Positions 50,558 to 57,894 are shown, counted from the stretch's first letter. The stretch: DNA of 64,000 nucleotides from Adlercreutzia shanghongiae (GCF_035830635.1 NZ_JAYMFI010000011.1:155038-219037), one strand, 5' to 3'. Notes: generated by a model from the sequence alone, not told the origin. A program made the numbers and translations.

Positions 50558-50745
50558 GCGATGAGCTGAGGCCTTGCCCGCGATGCGGAGGTAGCGGCAA
50601 GGAGGTCTGTAAGTTGCCCGAAATGGGTGGGATTTTCCGAGTCGTGTGCACGGAGTGCGGTGCCAGGACCAGGCTGTGGCATTGTCCCAGCATCGCCAGA
50701 GAGGCGTGGAACAGCGGAGCGTTCGAGAGGAGTACGAGAAGATGA
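50554..50745 (+). CDS. Lar-like zinc-ribbon protein
   Basis: The 63-residue product has CPRCGGSG and CTECGARTR zinc-binding pairs and ends REAWNSGAFE, the pattern of the Lar restriction-alleviation family (CPFCG..., A...WN). Lar proteins reduce host type I restriction. A relationship to anti-restriction here is an inference from the pattern. Confidence 0.75.
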   Translation: MSDELRPCPRCGGSGKEVCKLPEMGGIFRVVCTECGARTRLWHCPSIAREAWNSGAFERSTRR

Positions 50746-51182
50746 GCGCCACGACCGAGTACGCCCTGCGGTTCCTGCTCTACCTGGCCGCGAGCGGCGG
50801 TACCGCCAAGTCGTACGACATATCGAGGGAGATGGGCATACCCCGCGACTTCCTCATCGTCATCGCCCAGCCGCTCAGGGCAGCGGGCGTCGTCGAGTCG
50901 GTCGCCGGCAGGAACGGCGGCTACCGCCTCGCCAGGGACCCCGGCGAAGTGAGCTTCGCCGAGGTGAGGGAGCTGGTCTCCAAGGGGCGCGGCGGGCACG
51001 CCAGGGCCGTCGAGCCGGCAGCGGGGGCGGCGGCGCTGGCCTCGCGCGCCGTCGCATCGTTCTCCGCGGCGGCCGCGTCGTTCGAGAGGGGCGCCACGCT
51101 CGCCTCGATGCTGTCCGATGCAACCGAACACAGGGGAGCGGCGGCCGCGGAGCCGCCCTCCCGCAGGAAAGGAGGACTATGA
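50742..51182 (+). CDS. Phage-encoded Rrf2 family regulator lacking the cluster cysteines
   Basis: The 146-residue protein begins MSATTEYALRFLLYLAASGG and has IPRDFLIVIAQPLRAAGVVE and RNGGYRLARDPGEVS, the Rrf2 winged helix. The C-terminal half is Ala-rich and has no cysteines, unlike the host Rrf2 protein encoded at 16291-16701, so it should not bind an Fe-S cluster. It overlaps both neighbours by ATGA. Its target is unknown. Confidence 0.85.
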   Translation: MSATTEYALRFLLYLAASGGTAKSYDISREMGIPRDFLIVIAQPLRAAGVVESVAGRNGGYRLARDPGEVSFAEVRELVSKGRGGHARAVEPAAGAAALASRAVASFSAAAASFERGATLASMLSDATEHRGAAAAEPPSRRKGGL

Positions 51183-51550
51183 GTCCGGAAGATACACTGG
51201 CGTCGGTGTGGCAGATAGCCGAGCCGCTGTCGGGGCAGTACGCCGAGGCGTGCATCGCCACCTCGGCGATCCGCATCGCTGCGATAGCCCTGGCGCTCGC
51301 AGCCGCCGCGATAGCCGCGGCCGCGACGGCCCGGAAGTACGAGGAGTGGAAGGGGATCGACGAGAGCATTGCGAGGCTCAAGCACCTCAACGCCTGGTCC
51401 AGGCCGCTCGTGGCGTGCGCCGTGGCGGCGGTCGCCCTGGCGGTCGCGCTGACCCTCGCGCTGTACGTCGAGCTGCCGAAGATCGCCGCGTGGGCCGGAT
51501 GGCCCGAGGCGAGGATGCTCAACGAGCTGATACAGGCGGTGGGGCGATGA
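51179..51550 (+). CDS. Small two-helix membrane protein
   Basis: The 123-residue product has two hydrophobic helices (about 28-50 and 78-100) and a charged loop (ARKYEEWKGIDESIARLKHL). AAAGGAGG is 3 bases before its ATG, a very strong site for this operon. Function unknown; holin-like or exclusion roles are possible but unsupported. Confidence 0.7.
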   Translation: MSPEDTLASVWQIAEPLSGQYAEACIATSAIRIAAIALALAAAAIAAAATARKYEEWKGIDESIARLKHLNAWSRPLVACAVAAVALAVALTLALYVELPKIAAWAGWPEARMLNELIQAVGR

Positions 51551-51735
51551 ACGCGAAGGAGCTCATCAAGCGCCTCGAGGCCGCGGCGGAGATCGACCCC
51601 AAGGCCGAGGTGGTGTTCTGCGTGCACGGCGACGGCTTCAACGACGGATGGCCCATCTGCGGCAGCTACGCCGTGTCGGACGGCGCGGGCGGGTCCCGCA
51701 TCGTGCTCGTGAACGACGAGAAGGTGATCGAGTGA
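51547..51735 (+). CDS. Small phage protein, unknown function
   Basis: The 62-residue product starts MNAKELIKRLEAAAEIDPKA and contains FCVHGDGFNDGWPICGSY and a short beta segment ending NDEKVIE. It overlaps the neighbours by 4 bases each. No family is assigned with confidence. Confidence 0.65.
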   Translation: MNAKELIKRLEAAAEIDPKAEVVFCVHGDGFNDGWPICGSYAVSDGAGGSRIVLVNDEKVIE

Positions 51736-53348
51736 GGCCCTACGAGATGGCCGACGGCACCGAGGTCTCCGGCTTCCGCGCCAGCGTCATGAGGGCGCTG
51801 GACGCCATGGACCCCCTCGACCCCTCGAGGCCGCGCGTCTACGCCGACGGCACCACCCGCGCCGAGATGCTCAGGTGCATGGGCGAGGCCCGCTGGTGCG
51901 ACAGCATCGGCGCCGCGGTCGTGCCCGACTGCCGCGACATGTTCTCGCTGGAGGGCGACGAGTGGCTCCAGCGCAGGATCGAGGAGTTCCTCTCGGCGAG
52001 GCTGGCCTGGGCCCTCGACCAGAGGGCGCGCCACCCCGGCCACGAGAAGGAGATAGACCCCTACGTCAAGTTCTGCCAGCGCCAGGACACCGCCGCCAAG
52101 GCCCGCGACATGAAGGCCTCGTTCAAGGCCCACCGCCGCATAGACGTGTCCGAGCTCGACCGCGAGCCGAGCCTGCTGGGCACGCCGCTGGGCGTCCTCG
52201 ACCTGGACACGGGCCTCATGCCCGGCGAGGAGGCCGAGGAGGAGGCCGTCTGGTGCGACATCGAGCCGGACTACGCCGCCCGCATGTTCCGCATCACCCG
52301 GCGCACCGAGGCCGACATGGGCTCGGACGTGCGCCGCGTGGAGCGCAGGTACGACGCCAGGTGGGACTCCTTCGTCGCGGAGGTCATGGACGGCGACGCC
52401 GAGCGCGCGGCGTTCCTCAAGCGGGCGCTGGGCTACAGCCTCTACGGAGGAAACCCCGAGAAGGCCACCTTCGTGCTGTGGGGCCCCAAGCGCGACAACG
52501 GCAAGTCCACCCTCATGAACGTCGTGAAGCGGGCGCTGGGCGACTACGCCGCGAGCGCGCCGGCGGGGCTCCTGCTCGACTGCGGGCGGGAGAGCTACAC
52601 GGCGGCCAACCCCGTGCTGGCGTCCCTCGTCGGCAAGCGCCTGGTCGACGTGTCCGAGCCGCCCCTGGGCGCCGCGCTCGACTGCGCCATGGTCAAGAAG
52701 CTCGCCAGCGGCACCGACGAGATCAGCACCCGGCACCTGCACCGCGACGAGTTCAGCTACGTGCCCCAGTTCACCATCTGGATGCACTGCAACGCGCTGC
52801 CGGTCGTGGGCGACACCACGGCGGTCGACCCGCGCCACATGTTCGTCGTCGAGTTCCCCCGCAGCTTCGAGGGGGCCGAGCGCGACACCGGCCTCGCCGA
52901 CCGGTTCGCCACCCCCGACGGCATGCACACCGTGCTGGTGTGGCTGGCCGAGGGCTACCGCGACTACCGGGAGCAGGGGCTCAACCCGCCGGCGTGCGTC
53001 ACCGAGGCCACCGAGCAGTGGCTGAAGAGCTCGGGCACCTGGCTCGACTCGTTCCTCCGCGACCGCTGCGTGCTGGGCGCCGACGAGAAGTGCCTCGTGT
53101 CCGACTTCAAGGAGGCGGCATTCGCCTACGCCGAGGGCCTGTGCGAGGACAAGATGACCATGCGCGAGATGAACCGATACCTGAGGCAGCTGTCCATCGC
53201 GCCGAGGCCCGTCCACGGCAAGCGCTGGTACTACGGAGTGGGCCTGTGCGAGACCGAGGCCGAGGCCGTCGTGAGGGATGCCGAGAACGTGCTCAGGAGT
53301 GCCGGGGGCACGCCTTCGGGCGGCAATCCGACCATCACGCTCATCTGA
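51732..53348 (+). CDS. P4/D5-type phage primase-helicase (SF3)
   Basis: The 538-residue protein starts at a GTG and has a D5_N-like region (about 60-230). An SF3 helicase domain follows, with Walker A in WGPKRDNGKSTLMN (about 250-263), Walker B-like LVDVSEPP, and motif C in FTIWMHCNALPVV. A winged-helix C-terminus (about 440-538) follows. It should unwind DNA at the phage origin, working with the separate prim-pol protein (47203-47994). It is the last gene of the early operon. Confidence 0.92.
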   Translation: MRPYEMADGTEVSGFRASVMRALDAMDPLDPSRPRVYADGTTRAEMLRCMGEARWCDSIGAAVVPDCRDMFSLEGDEWLQRRIEEFLSARLAWALDQRARHPGHEKEIDPYVKFCQRQDTAAKARDMKASFKAHRRIDVSELDREPSLLGTPLGVLDLDTGLMPGEEAEEEAVWCDIEPDYAARMFRITRRTEADMGSDVRRVERRYDARWDSFVAEVMDGDAERAAFLKRALGYSLYGGNPEKATFVLWGPKRDNGKSTLMNVVKRALGDYAASAPAGLLLDCGRESYTAANPVLASLVGKRLVDVSEPPLGAALDCAMVKKLASGTDEISTRHLHRDEFSYVPQFTIWMHCNALPVVGDTTAVDPRHMFVVEFPRSFEGAERDTGLADRFATPDGMHTVLVWLAEGYRDYREQGLNPPACVTEATEQWLKSSGTWLDSFLRDRCVLGADEKCLVSDFKEAAFAYAEGLCEDKMTMREMNRYLRQLSIAPRPVHGKRWYYGVGLCETEAEAVVRDAENVLRSAGGTPSGGNPTITLI

Positions 53349-53597
53349 TCCGCCAAAAATACGTTGGCACCAAGGAAAACATTGACACCGTGGGCACTCG
53401 AGGCACACGTCGGGCACACGTCGGGCACGTTTCGAAAAACGCTACCTGACCTGCTATTTTCCTTATATATATACTTAAGCACTCTTTTTATAATAATAAT
53501 ATGTATATGAAGAGAATAAGGGTATATGTATATATAGGGAAAGAAACCCGCCGAAAAGCGTGCCCGAGTGCCCCCGTGCCTAGAAAGGAGCTTGCCT
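53349..53597. other. Gap with AT-rich island, candidate replication origin or late control region
   Basis: No gene is seen. The left half has two tandem copies of CACACGTCGGG (about 53407-53430) and related GGGCAC motifs. The centre (about 53450-53545) is almost pure A/T, with runs of TATATA, in otherwise GC-rich DNA. It follows the helicase gene and precedes the small terminase, so unwinding at an origin or a late-gene promoter is possible. No single promoter stands out. Confidence 0.45.
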
Positions 53598-54230
53598 ATG
53601 GGAGGAAAGGGAAGCGGCGGCTACCGCCGCAACGCCCTGCCTAGGGAGAGCAACCCGATCGTGCAGGGCAACGACCCGCTCAACGTCGACCCCGACCAGA
53701 ACCGGCGGGCCATCGCGTTCGGGAGGGCGCTCATGGGCCTGCCCGACGTCGACCTGTCGGACGCCCCGGCCGTCGAGGAGAGGTTCTTCCTGTACCTCGA
53801 CATGTGCGACCGGCACGGCGTGAGGCCGCTGGTGTCGGGCATCATCATGGCCCTCGGGCTCGGCAGCAAGCAGGCGCTCAGGGGCATCGCCACGGGCGAC
53901 CCGCACTTCGCCAAGTACCGGGGAGTGACCCCGGAGACCGTGCGCGTCATTCAAAAAATCTACGAGTTTTTGGAGATCCACTGGGAGGATCGCTTCATGG
54001 AGGACTCCGGCAACCCCGTGAAGTACATCTTCATGGGCAAGAACCACTTCGGGTACAAGGACCAGGCCGAGCGCGTCGTGCACCACGTGGACGAGCGCAA
54101 GGCCCTGCAGACTCCCGAGGAGGTGGCCGAGAAGTACCGCGCCATGGCGGGCCGCCCCGACTCCGAGCCGCTCGAGATCGAGCCGGTGAGCGTCGAGAGC
54201 CTGCCGACTCCCGCCGATTCGGGGGAGTGA
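53598..54230 (+). CDS. Terminase small subunit-like protein
   Basis: The 210-residue protein has a Gly/Arg-rich N-terminus, a helical central region with an HTH-like stretch (IIMALGLGSKQALRGIATGD), and NPVKYIFMGKNHFGYKDQAE, the C-terminal pattern common in small terminases and related phage HTH proteins. AGAAAGGAG precedes the ATG. It would recognise the packaging site. The large subunit gene is 4.6 kb downstream. Confidence 0.75.
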   Translation: MGGKGSGGYRRNALPRESNPIVQGNDPLNVDPDQNRRAIAFGRALMGLPDVDLSDAPAVEERFFLYLDMCDRHGVRPLVSGIIMALGLGSKQALRGIATGDPHFAKYRGVTPETVRVIQKIYEFLEIHWEDRFMEDSGNPVKYIFMGKNHFGYKDQAERVVHHVDERKALQTPEEVAEKYRAMAGRPDSEPLEIEPVSVESLPTPADSGE

Positions 54231-54354
54231 GCGACTCCCCGACTCCCCGACTTTCCCGCGCACGGACGGGCGCGCGGCCCCTCGGGCCCCGGCGACTTTG
54301 AGGCGCGCGGGCCCGCGGCCCCTCCCGCGGAGGAGGGAGGCCGTAAACGAGAAA

Positions 54355-54398
54355 AGCCCCCTGGGCGGCCCTTATCGGGCTGCTGCAGGGGGCTTTTT
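54355..54398 (+). terminator. Intrinsic terminator after the small terminase gene
   Basis: Stem AGCCCCCTG (54355-54363) pairs with CAGGGGGCT (54386-54394), followed by TTTTT. AAAA precedes the stem, so it may work both ways. Confidence 0.85.
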
Positions 54399-54624
54399 CG
54401 CGTTCTCGGGCCGCCGGTCCGCCGCCTAGGAGGGCCCCGCTGCGGGGCGTCCCGGCGGCCTGTCGGCGGTATATGGGTGTCGTGGGATACGGAAATATCG
54501 CGTATGAGCACGTTCTCGCGGCGAAATAGGTGCCGTTTCTGTCTGGAACGTGTCCGTACTAGGTATTGAGAAAAGTACGGCCTTAAATCGGCTTAGAATC
54601 GCTCTGGCGGTGCGCCCGGAACGG
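54399..54624. other. Non-coding stretch between terminators
   Basis: No gene is supported here. A perfect 7-base inverted repeat CCGTACT/AGTACGG (54554-54580, 13-base loop) is the only clear structure. Together with the adjacent terminators this makes the 54231-54709 gap gene-free. A packaging site could lie here since it borders the small terminase gene, but nothing identifies one. Confidence 0.4.
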
Positions 54625-54664
54625 AGAAGGCCCCCGCGCTCTGGATCGGAGCCGGGGGCCTTCT
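54625..54664 (+). terminator. Strong hairpin terminator
   Basis: A perfect 12-base stem AGAAGGCCCCCG/CGGGGGCCTTCT with a 16-base loop is followed by a short T-rich tail. Confidence 0.7.
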
Positions 54665-54681
54665 TGCGTCGGGGCATGGAA

Positions 54682-54704
54682 AAGGCCCGCGCTCGGCGGG
54701 CCTT
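54682..54704 (-). terminator. Terminator of the leftward cargo operon
   Basis: Stem AAGGCCCGC (54682-54690) pairs with GCGGGCCTT (54696-54704) with a 5-base loop. Read leftward it is followed by TTTTCC. It lies 6 bases after the stop of the last leftward gene. Confidence 0.75.
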
Positions 54705-54709
54705 GGGGG

Positions 54710-54787
54710 CTATTGCATCTTGAGCAGCTTCCCCAGGATGACGGCGGGGCCGATCAGGATCAGCAGCAGGGCGTTAATCACGAACAC
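54710..54787 (-). CDS. 25-residue single-pass membrane peptide
   Basis: A GTG start is preceded by GGGAGGTAGACCC. The product is MFVINALLLILIGPAVILGK followed by LLKMQ, essentially one transmembrane helix with a short basic end. The ribosome site overlaps the stop of the upstream gene, and codon choice is normal. Function unknown; tiny membrane peptides in mobile elements include type I toxins and regulatory peptides, but nothing specifies a role here. Confidence 0.6.
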   Translation of the reverse strand: MFVINALLLILIGPAVILGKLLKMQ

Positions 54788-54791
54788 GGGT

Positions 54792-54944
54792 CTACCTCCC
54801 TTCGATCTTGCGGCGCCAGTCGCGCGCCTCCCTCGCCTCGCGGGACAGCCCCCGCTCTTTGGCCGCCTCGGCGGCCCTGGCGCCCTTCTCGTCGCCGTTG
54901 CGGCGCGCCACCGCCGCGCATATGGCCCACTGCAGGGAGTCCAT
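54792..54944 (-). CDS. Small charged protein, 50 residues
   Basis: The ATG follows GAAGGAGGCGGCGAGTA and overlaps the upstream stop (TAATG). The product reads MDSLQWAICAAVARRNGDEK and continues as an Ala/Arg/Glu-rich helix ending RRKIEGR. It is probably soluble and helical. No family recognised. Confidence 0.6.
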   Translation of the reverse strand: MDSLQWAICAAVARRNGDEKGARAAEAAKERGLSREAREARDWRRKIEGR

Positions 54945-55315
54945 TACTCGCCGCCTCCTTCGCTATCGGCTCCGGCGGCCTCCCAGGCCTCGCACAGCTC
55001 GCCGCTCAGCTCGCCCAGGGCGATACACCGGGCTATGACGTCCACGGCCTCGGGGCCCTCCTTGGTCGGCACGCCGTCCCATCCGTATTCGCGGCAGCGG
55101 TCGGCGAAGTCATCGTCCCAGATGATGCCGGCCACGTTCTCGGCGGCCTCGGCTCGGCTGAACGTGTAGGAGCCGGAGCCGTTGCCGGTAACGCTGTCGT
55201 TGATGAAGAGCGCGTCATAGACGCTTTCCCACTCCTCGAAGTCGCCGCCGTACTCCTTTACGGCCTCCAGGGCGTCGGCCCTTACTTCCCCCATGTAGTC
55301 GTTCCAGTCCATCAT
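54944..55315 (-). CDS. Acidic accessory protein, unknown function
   Basis: The 123-residue protein starts MMDWNDYMGEVRADALEAVK after GAGAGGAGTATATACC; a longer frame upstream is not protein-like. It is very acidic (FEEWESVYDALFINDSVTGN, IIWDDDFADRCREYGWDG), in a range seen in DNA-mimic and anti-restriction proteins. No motif proves that role. Confidence 0.7.
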   Translation of the reverse strand: MMDWNDYMGEVRADALEAVKEYGGDFEEWESVYDALFINDSVTGNGSGSYTFSRAEAAENVAGIIWDDDFADRCREYGWDGVPTKEGPEAVDVIARCIALGELSGELCEAWEAAGADSEGGGE

Positions 55316-55404
55316 GGTATATACTCCTCTCGGTTTCGGGGCCTCGGCCCCGGCTTTCAGATCAGGCCCGCCCGGATGCCGCCGGCGCGGGCCGTTTTGC
55401 TTTC

Positions 55405-55631
55405 CTAGGCGGCTTTTCCGGCCATATAGGCCGCGTATGCTGCGTGCACGTGCTCCCGGTCGCACTCGCCCCGCTCGATCAGGTCGCGGAGCGCCTCGAA
55501 TAGCGGCGCGTTATAGCGGTGGGACAGCTCCACGCCGTCGACGGTTACGCGCATGGTGTCCAGGGGCGCCCACTGCCCCGCGTGGTCGTTGTAGCCGAAT
55601 ACGGGGCGGTGATGGTGATGCTCGGTTTCAT
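55405..55631 (-). pseudogene. Small gene apparently frameshifted in the A-run after its start codon
   Basis: From ATG 55631 (with AGAAGGAGACAG upstream) the normal frame stops after 28 codons. The frame one base away reads HHHHRPVFGYNDHAGQWAPL and on to the TAG at 55405 with protein-like codon use. One extra A in the AAA after the ATG would give an intact 75-residue protein beginning MKTEHHHH. It is thus a one-base deletion, a phase-variable start, or a sequencing error. Confidence 0.65.
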
Positions 55632-55648
55632 GGTCTGTCTCCTTCTCG

Positions 55649-55969
55649 CTAGGCGGTGAGCGCGGCGGCCTCGGCCGGCTCGACGAACATGACGGCGCAT
55701 TCCCGAAGCTCGGCCATGATGCACTGCTGGGCCAGGGCCCCGGCCAGCGCCGGCACCAGATCCAGCAGGCGGGCGGCCTCGGCGTCGTCCAGGGCGCACA
55801 CCTCCAGGCGGGTGCTCGGCTCGGCCTCGCCGCGCCACATGCCGGCGCACGAGATAGCCGTGTAGGCCTCGCATCCGGTCACGTCCTCGAAGGCGGCGCG
55901 CACGTCCTGGGCGCTCCAGGTGCGGCCGGTCGGCGTGTTGTGGCCTATGGTGAGAATCAGCGTTTTCAT
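55649..55969 (-). CDS. Small accessory protein, first gene of the leftward cargo operon
   Basis: The 106-residue protein reads MKTLILTIGHNTPTGRTWSA, then VTGCEAYTAISCAGMWRGEA and LEVCALDDAEAARLLDLV. GGAAGGAGCCCC precedes the ATG. The pattern suggests a compact alpha/beta fold. I recall similar proteins in mobile elements of gut actinobacteria, without function. It lies about 40 bases downstream of the repressible leftward promoter. Confidence 0.75.
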   Translation of the reverse strand: MKTLILTIGHNTPTGRTWSAQDVRAAFEDVTGCEAYTAISCAGMWRGEAEPSTRLEVCALDDAEAARLLDLVPALAGALAQQCIMAELRECAVMFVEPAEAAALTA

Positions 55970-55990
55970 GGTGGGGCTCCTTCCGAGGTA

Positions 55991-56081
55991 TTAAGGCCAT
56001 TGCCTTATGACATGCATACTATAAGGCTAGAGCCTTATAATCAATAGCGTACACAGTTTCTTCATAAGTTGATTGCCTTAT
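55991..56081 (-). promoter_or_regulatory. Leftward promoter with three 18-bp operators
   Basis: TTGATT (56039-56044, minus strand) and TAGTAT (56016-56021) flank a 17-base spacer filled by operator O2, ATAAGGCTAGAGCCTTAT (56021-56038). O1 TTAAGGCCATTGCCTTAT (55991-56008) covers the start-site region and O3 ATAAGTTGATTGCCTTAT (56064-56081) lies upstream. The common form is ATAAGGC-N4-GCCTTAT. Repression by the adjacent HTH protein is inferred. Confidence 0.75.
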
Positions 56082-56098
56082 ACAATGGCGTATTACGT

Positions 56099-56200
56099 CA
56101 GGGTGTGCCCTGATGATGCGCAGGGGATCGCAGCGGATCAGCGCCCCCTCCAGGGGGTATATATGGATATAGTACGCGCGGGTGGTAAGTACCGCGCGTA
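56099..56200. other. Cluster of three perfect hairpins between divergent operons
   Basis: CAGGG-TGTG-CCCTG (56099-56112), CCCCCT-CC-AGGGGG (56144-56157) and TACGCGCGG-N10-CCGCGCGTA (56173-56200) lie within 100 bases with no coding frame. They may be insulators, terminators or a small structured RNA. This accounts for the 320-base gap 55970-56289 together with the operators. Confidence 0.5.
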
Positions 56201-56226
56201 TTCTCGAAAAATAAAAATCGAAAACT

Positions 56227-56260
56227 ATAAGGCTATCTCTTGACAAGGCTATAACCTTAT
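56227..56260 (+). promoter_or_regulatory. Operator and -35 of the rightward HTH-HNH operon
   Basis: A fourth operator ACAAGGCTATAACCTTAT (56243-56260) overlaps a TTGACA hexamer (56240-56245), with a half-site ATAAGGC at 56227-56233. The matching -10 (about 56263) is weak. Autoregulation of the HTH gene is likely. Confidence 0.6.
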
Positions 56261-56289
56261 GAAACAATCGGTGCAAGTTAGGAGGAGCC

Positions 56290-56532
56290 ATGAACGTGAA
56301 AGAAGCGCTGATCGCCATCATGAGCGACCAGGGAAAAACGAAGGCGGAGCTCGCCCGCCTGAAGGGGGTCACTCCCCAGAGCATCAACTCGGTGTTCAAC
56401 TCGCAGAAAACGATGTCGGTGAACTTGCTGGAGGAGCTGGCCGGCTATCTCGATTACAGGGTAGCCCTGGTTCCGAGGAGCAAGAAGCTGCCCGACGGCA
56501 GCGTCGAGGTTTCGGACAGGCCGGCGAAATGA
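56290..56532 (+). CDS. XRE-type HTH regulator of the cargo island
   Basis: The 80-residue protein has one HTH (KAELARLKGVTPQSINSVFN) and a short C-terminal part (EELAGYLDYRVALVPRSKK). TTAGGAGGAGCC precedes the ATG. Its position between four identical-type operators suggests it is their repressor. It overlaps the HNH gene by ATGA. Confidence 0.82.
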   Translation: MNVKEALIAIMSDQGKTKAELARLKGVTPQSINSVFNSQKTMSVNLLEELAGYLDYRVALVPRSKKLPDGSVEVSDRPAK

Positions 56533-57377
56533 GCCCGACGCTCCCATTGGACAAGTGCAAATCCGTCAGCGCCAGGTTGTGCTGCGCACTGTGCGGCAGG
56601 GGATTCGACATCGAGCCGAGCCAGGTCGAGGATTGTCTGGAGATTCTCCCGGATATGGGGTGGCTCGTGGTTGACAGCAGCGATGGGACGACGGATCTGT
56701 TCTGTCCAAGCTGCTCTCCGTGGGCCGAGAGGCTATCTAGGCTGTCGGAGCACAGCCGCATCGTGCCCGGTCTTGACGGCACGTTCCTGGCACTCGACAC
56801 TGGTGACATCTGCGAGTTCTACGGCAAGAGGTCGTGGGATGGCGAGAGATGGGTGCCGTGGAGGTGCGTGCTACTGCCGACATGTGTGGACCAAGGTGGC
56901 TACATTCGCGTTAGTGTGAGGGAGGACGGATCCATCGTCCAAAGGCCCGCTCACAGGCTGGTGGCCGAGGCGTGGCTGGGAGAAGGCGGAGAGCTGCCGA
57001 TCGTCGACCACATAAATAGGAGGCGCTACGACAACCGTCCGGAGAACCTAAGATGGGCCTCCTACGAGCAGAACAACGCCAATAGGGACTACACGAGGCC
57101 CCTTGTGGCGATAGGCGATAACGGAAGCGTTGTTGAGTTCAAGTCTGTGACAGCCGCACAGCAATTCAGCAGACGGGCTATGATGTCAGCGAACAGGGAC
57201 TGGTTTGATTTCTCTGACGGCTTCGTTTTCGTCTACAAGGACGAGTACGACGACATCGAGCCAGGGCCCTATATAGAGCAGATGCTTGAGGCCGGGTCGA
57301 AGAAAGAGGTGGCGAGAATGAGGTACTTTGATTGGCTGGGCGTGAGTAAATCGAGGAGAGGGGCCTCAGATGCCTAG
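56529..57377 (+). CDS. HNH endonuclease with N-terminal zinc-binding part
   Basis: The 282-residue protein has cysteine pairs CCALCG and CPSC in the first 65 residues. An HNH core follows: GGYIRVSVREDG, AHRLVAEAWLG, PIVDHINRRRYDNRPENLRW and QNNANR, typical of phage homing-type HNH nucleases. A NUMOD-like AT-hook/HTH segment (SVTAAQQFSRRAMMSANR) follows. Codon use is less GC3-biased than its neighbours, suggesting recent arrival. It may be a free-standing homing nuclease that carried the island. Confidence 0.85.
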   Translation: MSPTLPLDKCKSVSARLCCALCGRGFDIEPSQVEDCLEILPDMGWLVVDSSDGTTDLFCPSCSPWAERLSRLSEHSRIVPGLDGTFLALDTGDICEFYGKRSWDGERWVPWRCVLLPTCVDQGGYIRVSVREDGSIVQRPAHRLVAEAWLGEGGELPIVDHINRRRYDNRPENLRWASYEQNNANRDYTRPLVAIGDNGSVVEFKSVTAAQQFSRRAMMSANRDWFDFSDGFVFVYKDEYDDIEPGPYIEQMLEAGSKKEVARMRYFDWLGVSKSRRGASDA

Positions 57378-57855
57378 CGCGGCGCCGGGCATGTGCCCCA
57401 GGTGCGGAGGGCGCCTCGGCCCGTGGCACGAGGAGCGCGTGCGGCGGGGCCTCCCGTGGTGGGGGCACGTCGCGTTCTGGGCCGCCGAGGCGTCGTGGGC
57501 GCTGGCGCTGCCGGCGCAGCCCCTGCTCGCCCTGCTGGCGCCCGTGGCGATAGCGGCTCTCGCGTGGTACGTCGCGTCGCTGACGACGAAGGCGCCGGCG
57601 CTGGTCAGGACGTGCGAGGGCTGCGGCAGGGCGGTGCCCGCCCCGGCTGCCCCGAGAAATCGCCGAAAGGCCAAAAAGGCCCCCTCCGCCGCGGGCGGGC
57701 CGTCGGACGGCAAGCGGGCGGACAGGATGGCCGCCGCGGCCGTGGCGGTGCTGCTGGCGGTCGGCATGGCGGCGGTGCTCGGGGGCCTCGGGCTCGTCAT
57801 GGCCCTGGTGGCGGTGGTGTTCATCGTGCTCAGGCTGCTGAGCATGAACGACTGA
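57370..57855 (+). CDS. Zinc-ribbon membrane protein
   Basis: The 161-residue product has CPRCGG and CEGCGR metal-binding pairs flanking hydrophobic helices (about 30-70), a Lys/Arg/Ala linker, and a final long hydrophobic segment (about 120-155). It overlaps the HNH gene by 8 bases. Function unknown. Confidence 0.65.
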   Translation: MPSAAPGMCPRCGGRLGPWHEERVRRGLPWWGHVAFWAAEASWALALPAQPLLALLAPVAIAALAWYVASLTTKAPALVRTCEGCGRAVPAPAAPRNRRKAKKAPSAAGGPSDGKRADRMAAAAVAVLLAVGMAAVLGGLGLVMALVAVVFIVLRLLSMND

Positions 57856-57864
57856 AAAAAAACT

Positions 57865-57894
57865 AAGGGCGACCCGTCGCAGCGGACCGCCCTT
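57865..57894. terminator. Hairpin at the end of the cargo island
   Basis: AAGGGCG (57865-57871) pairs with CGCCCTT (57888-57894). An A8 run lies just upstream, so it has the form of a terminator in the leftward direction and a weaker one rightward. Confidence 0.6.
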
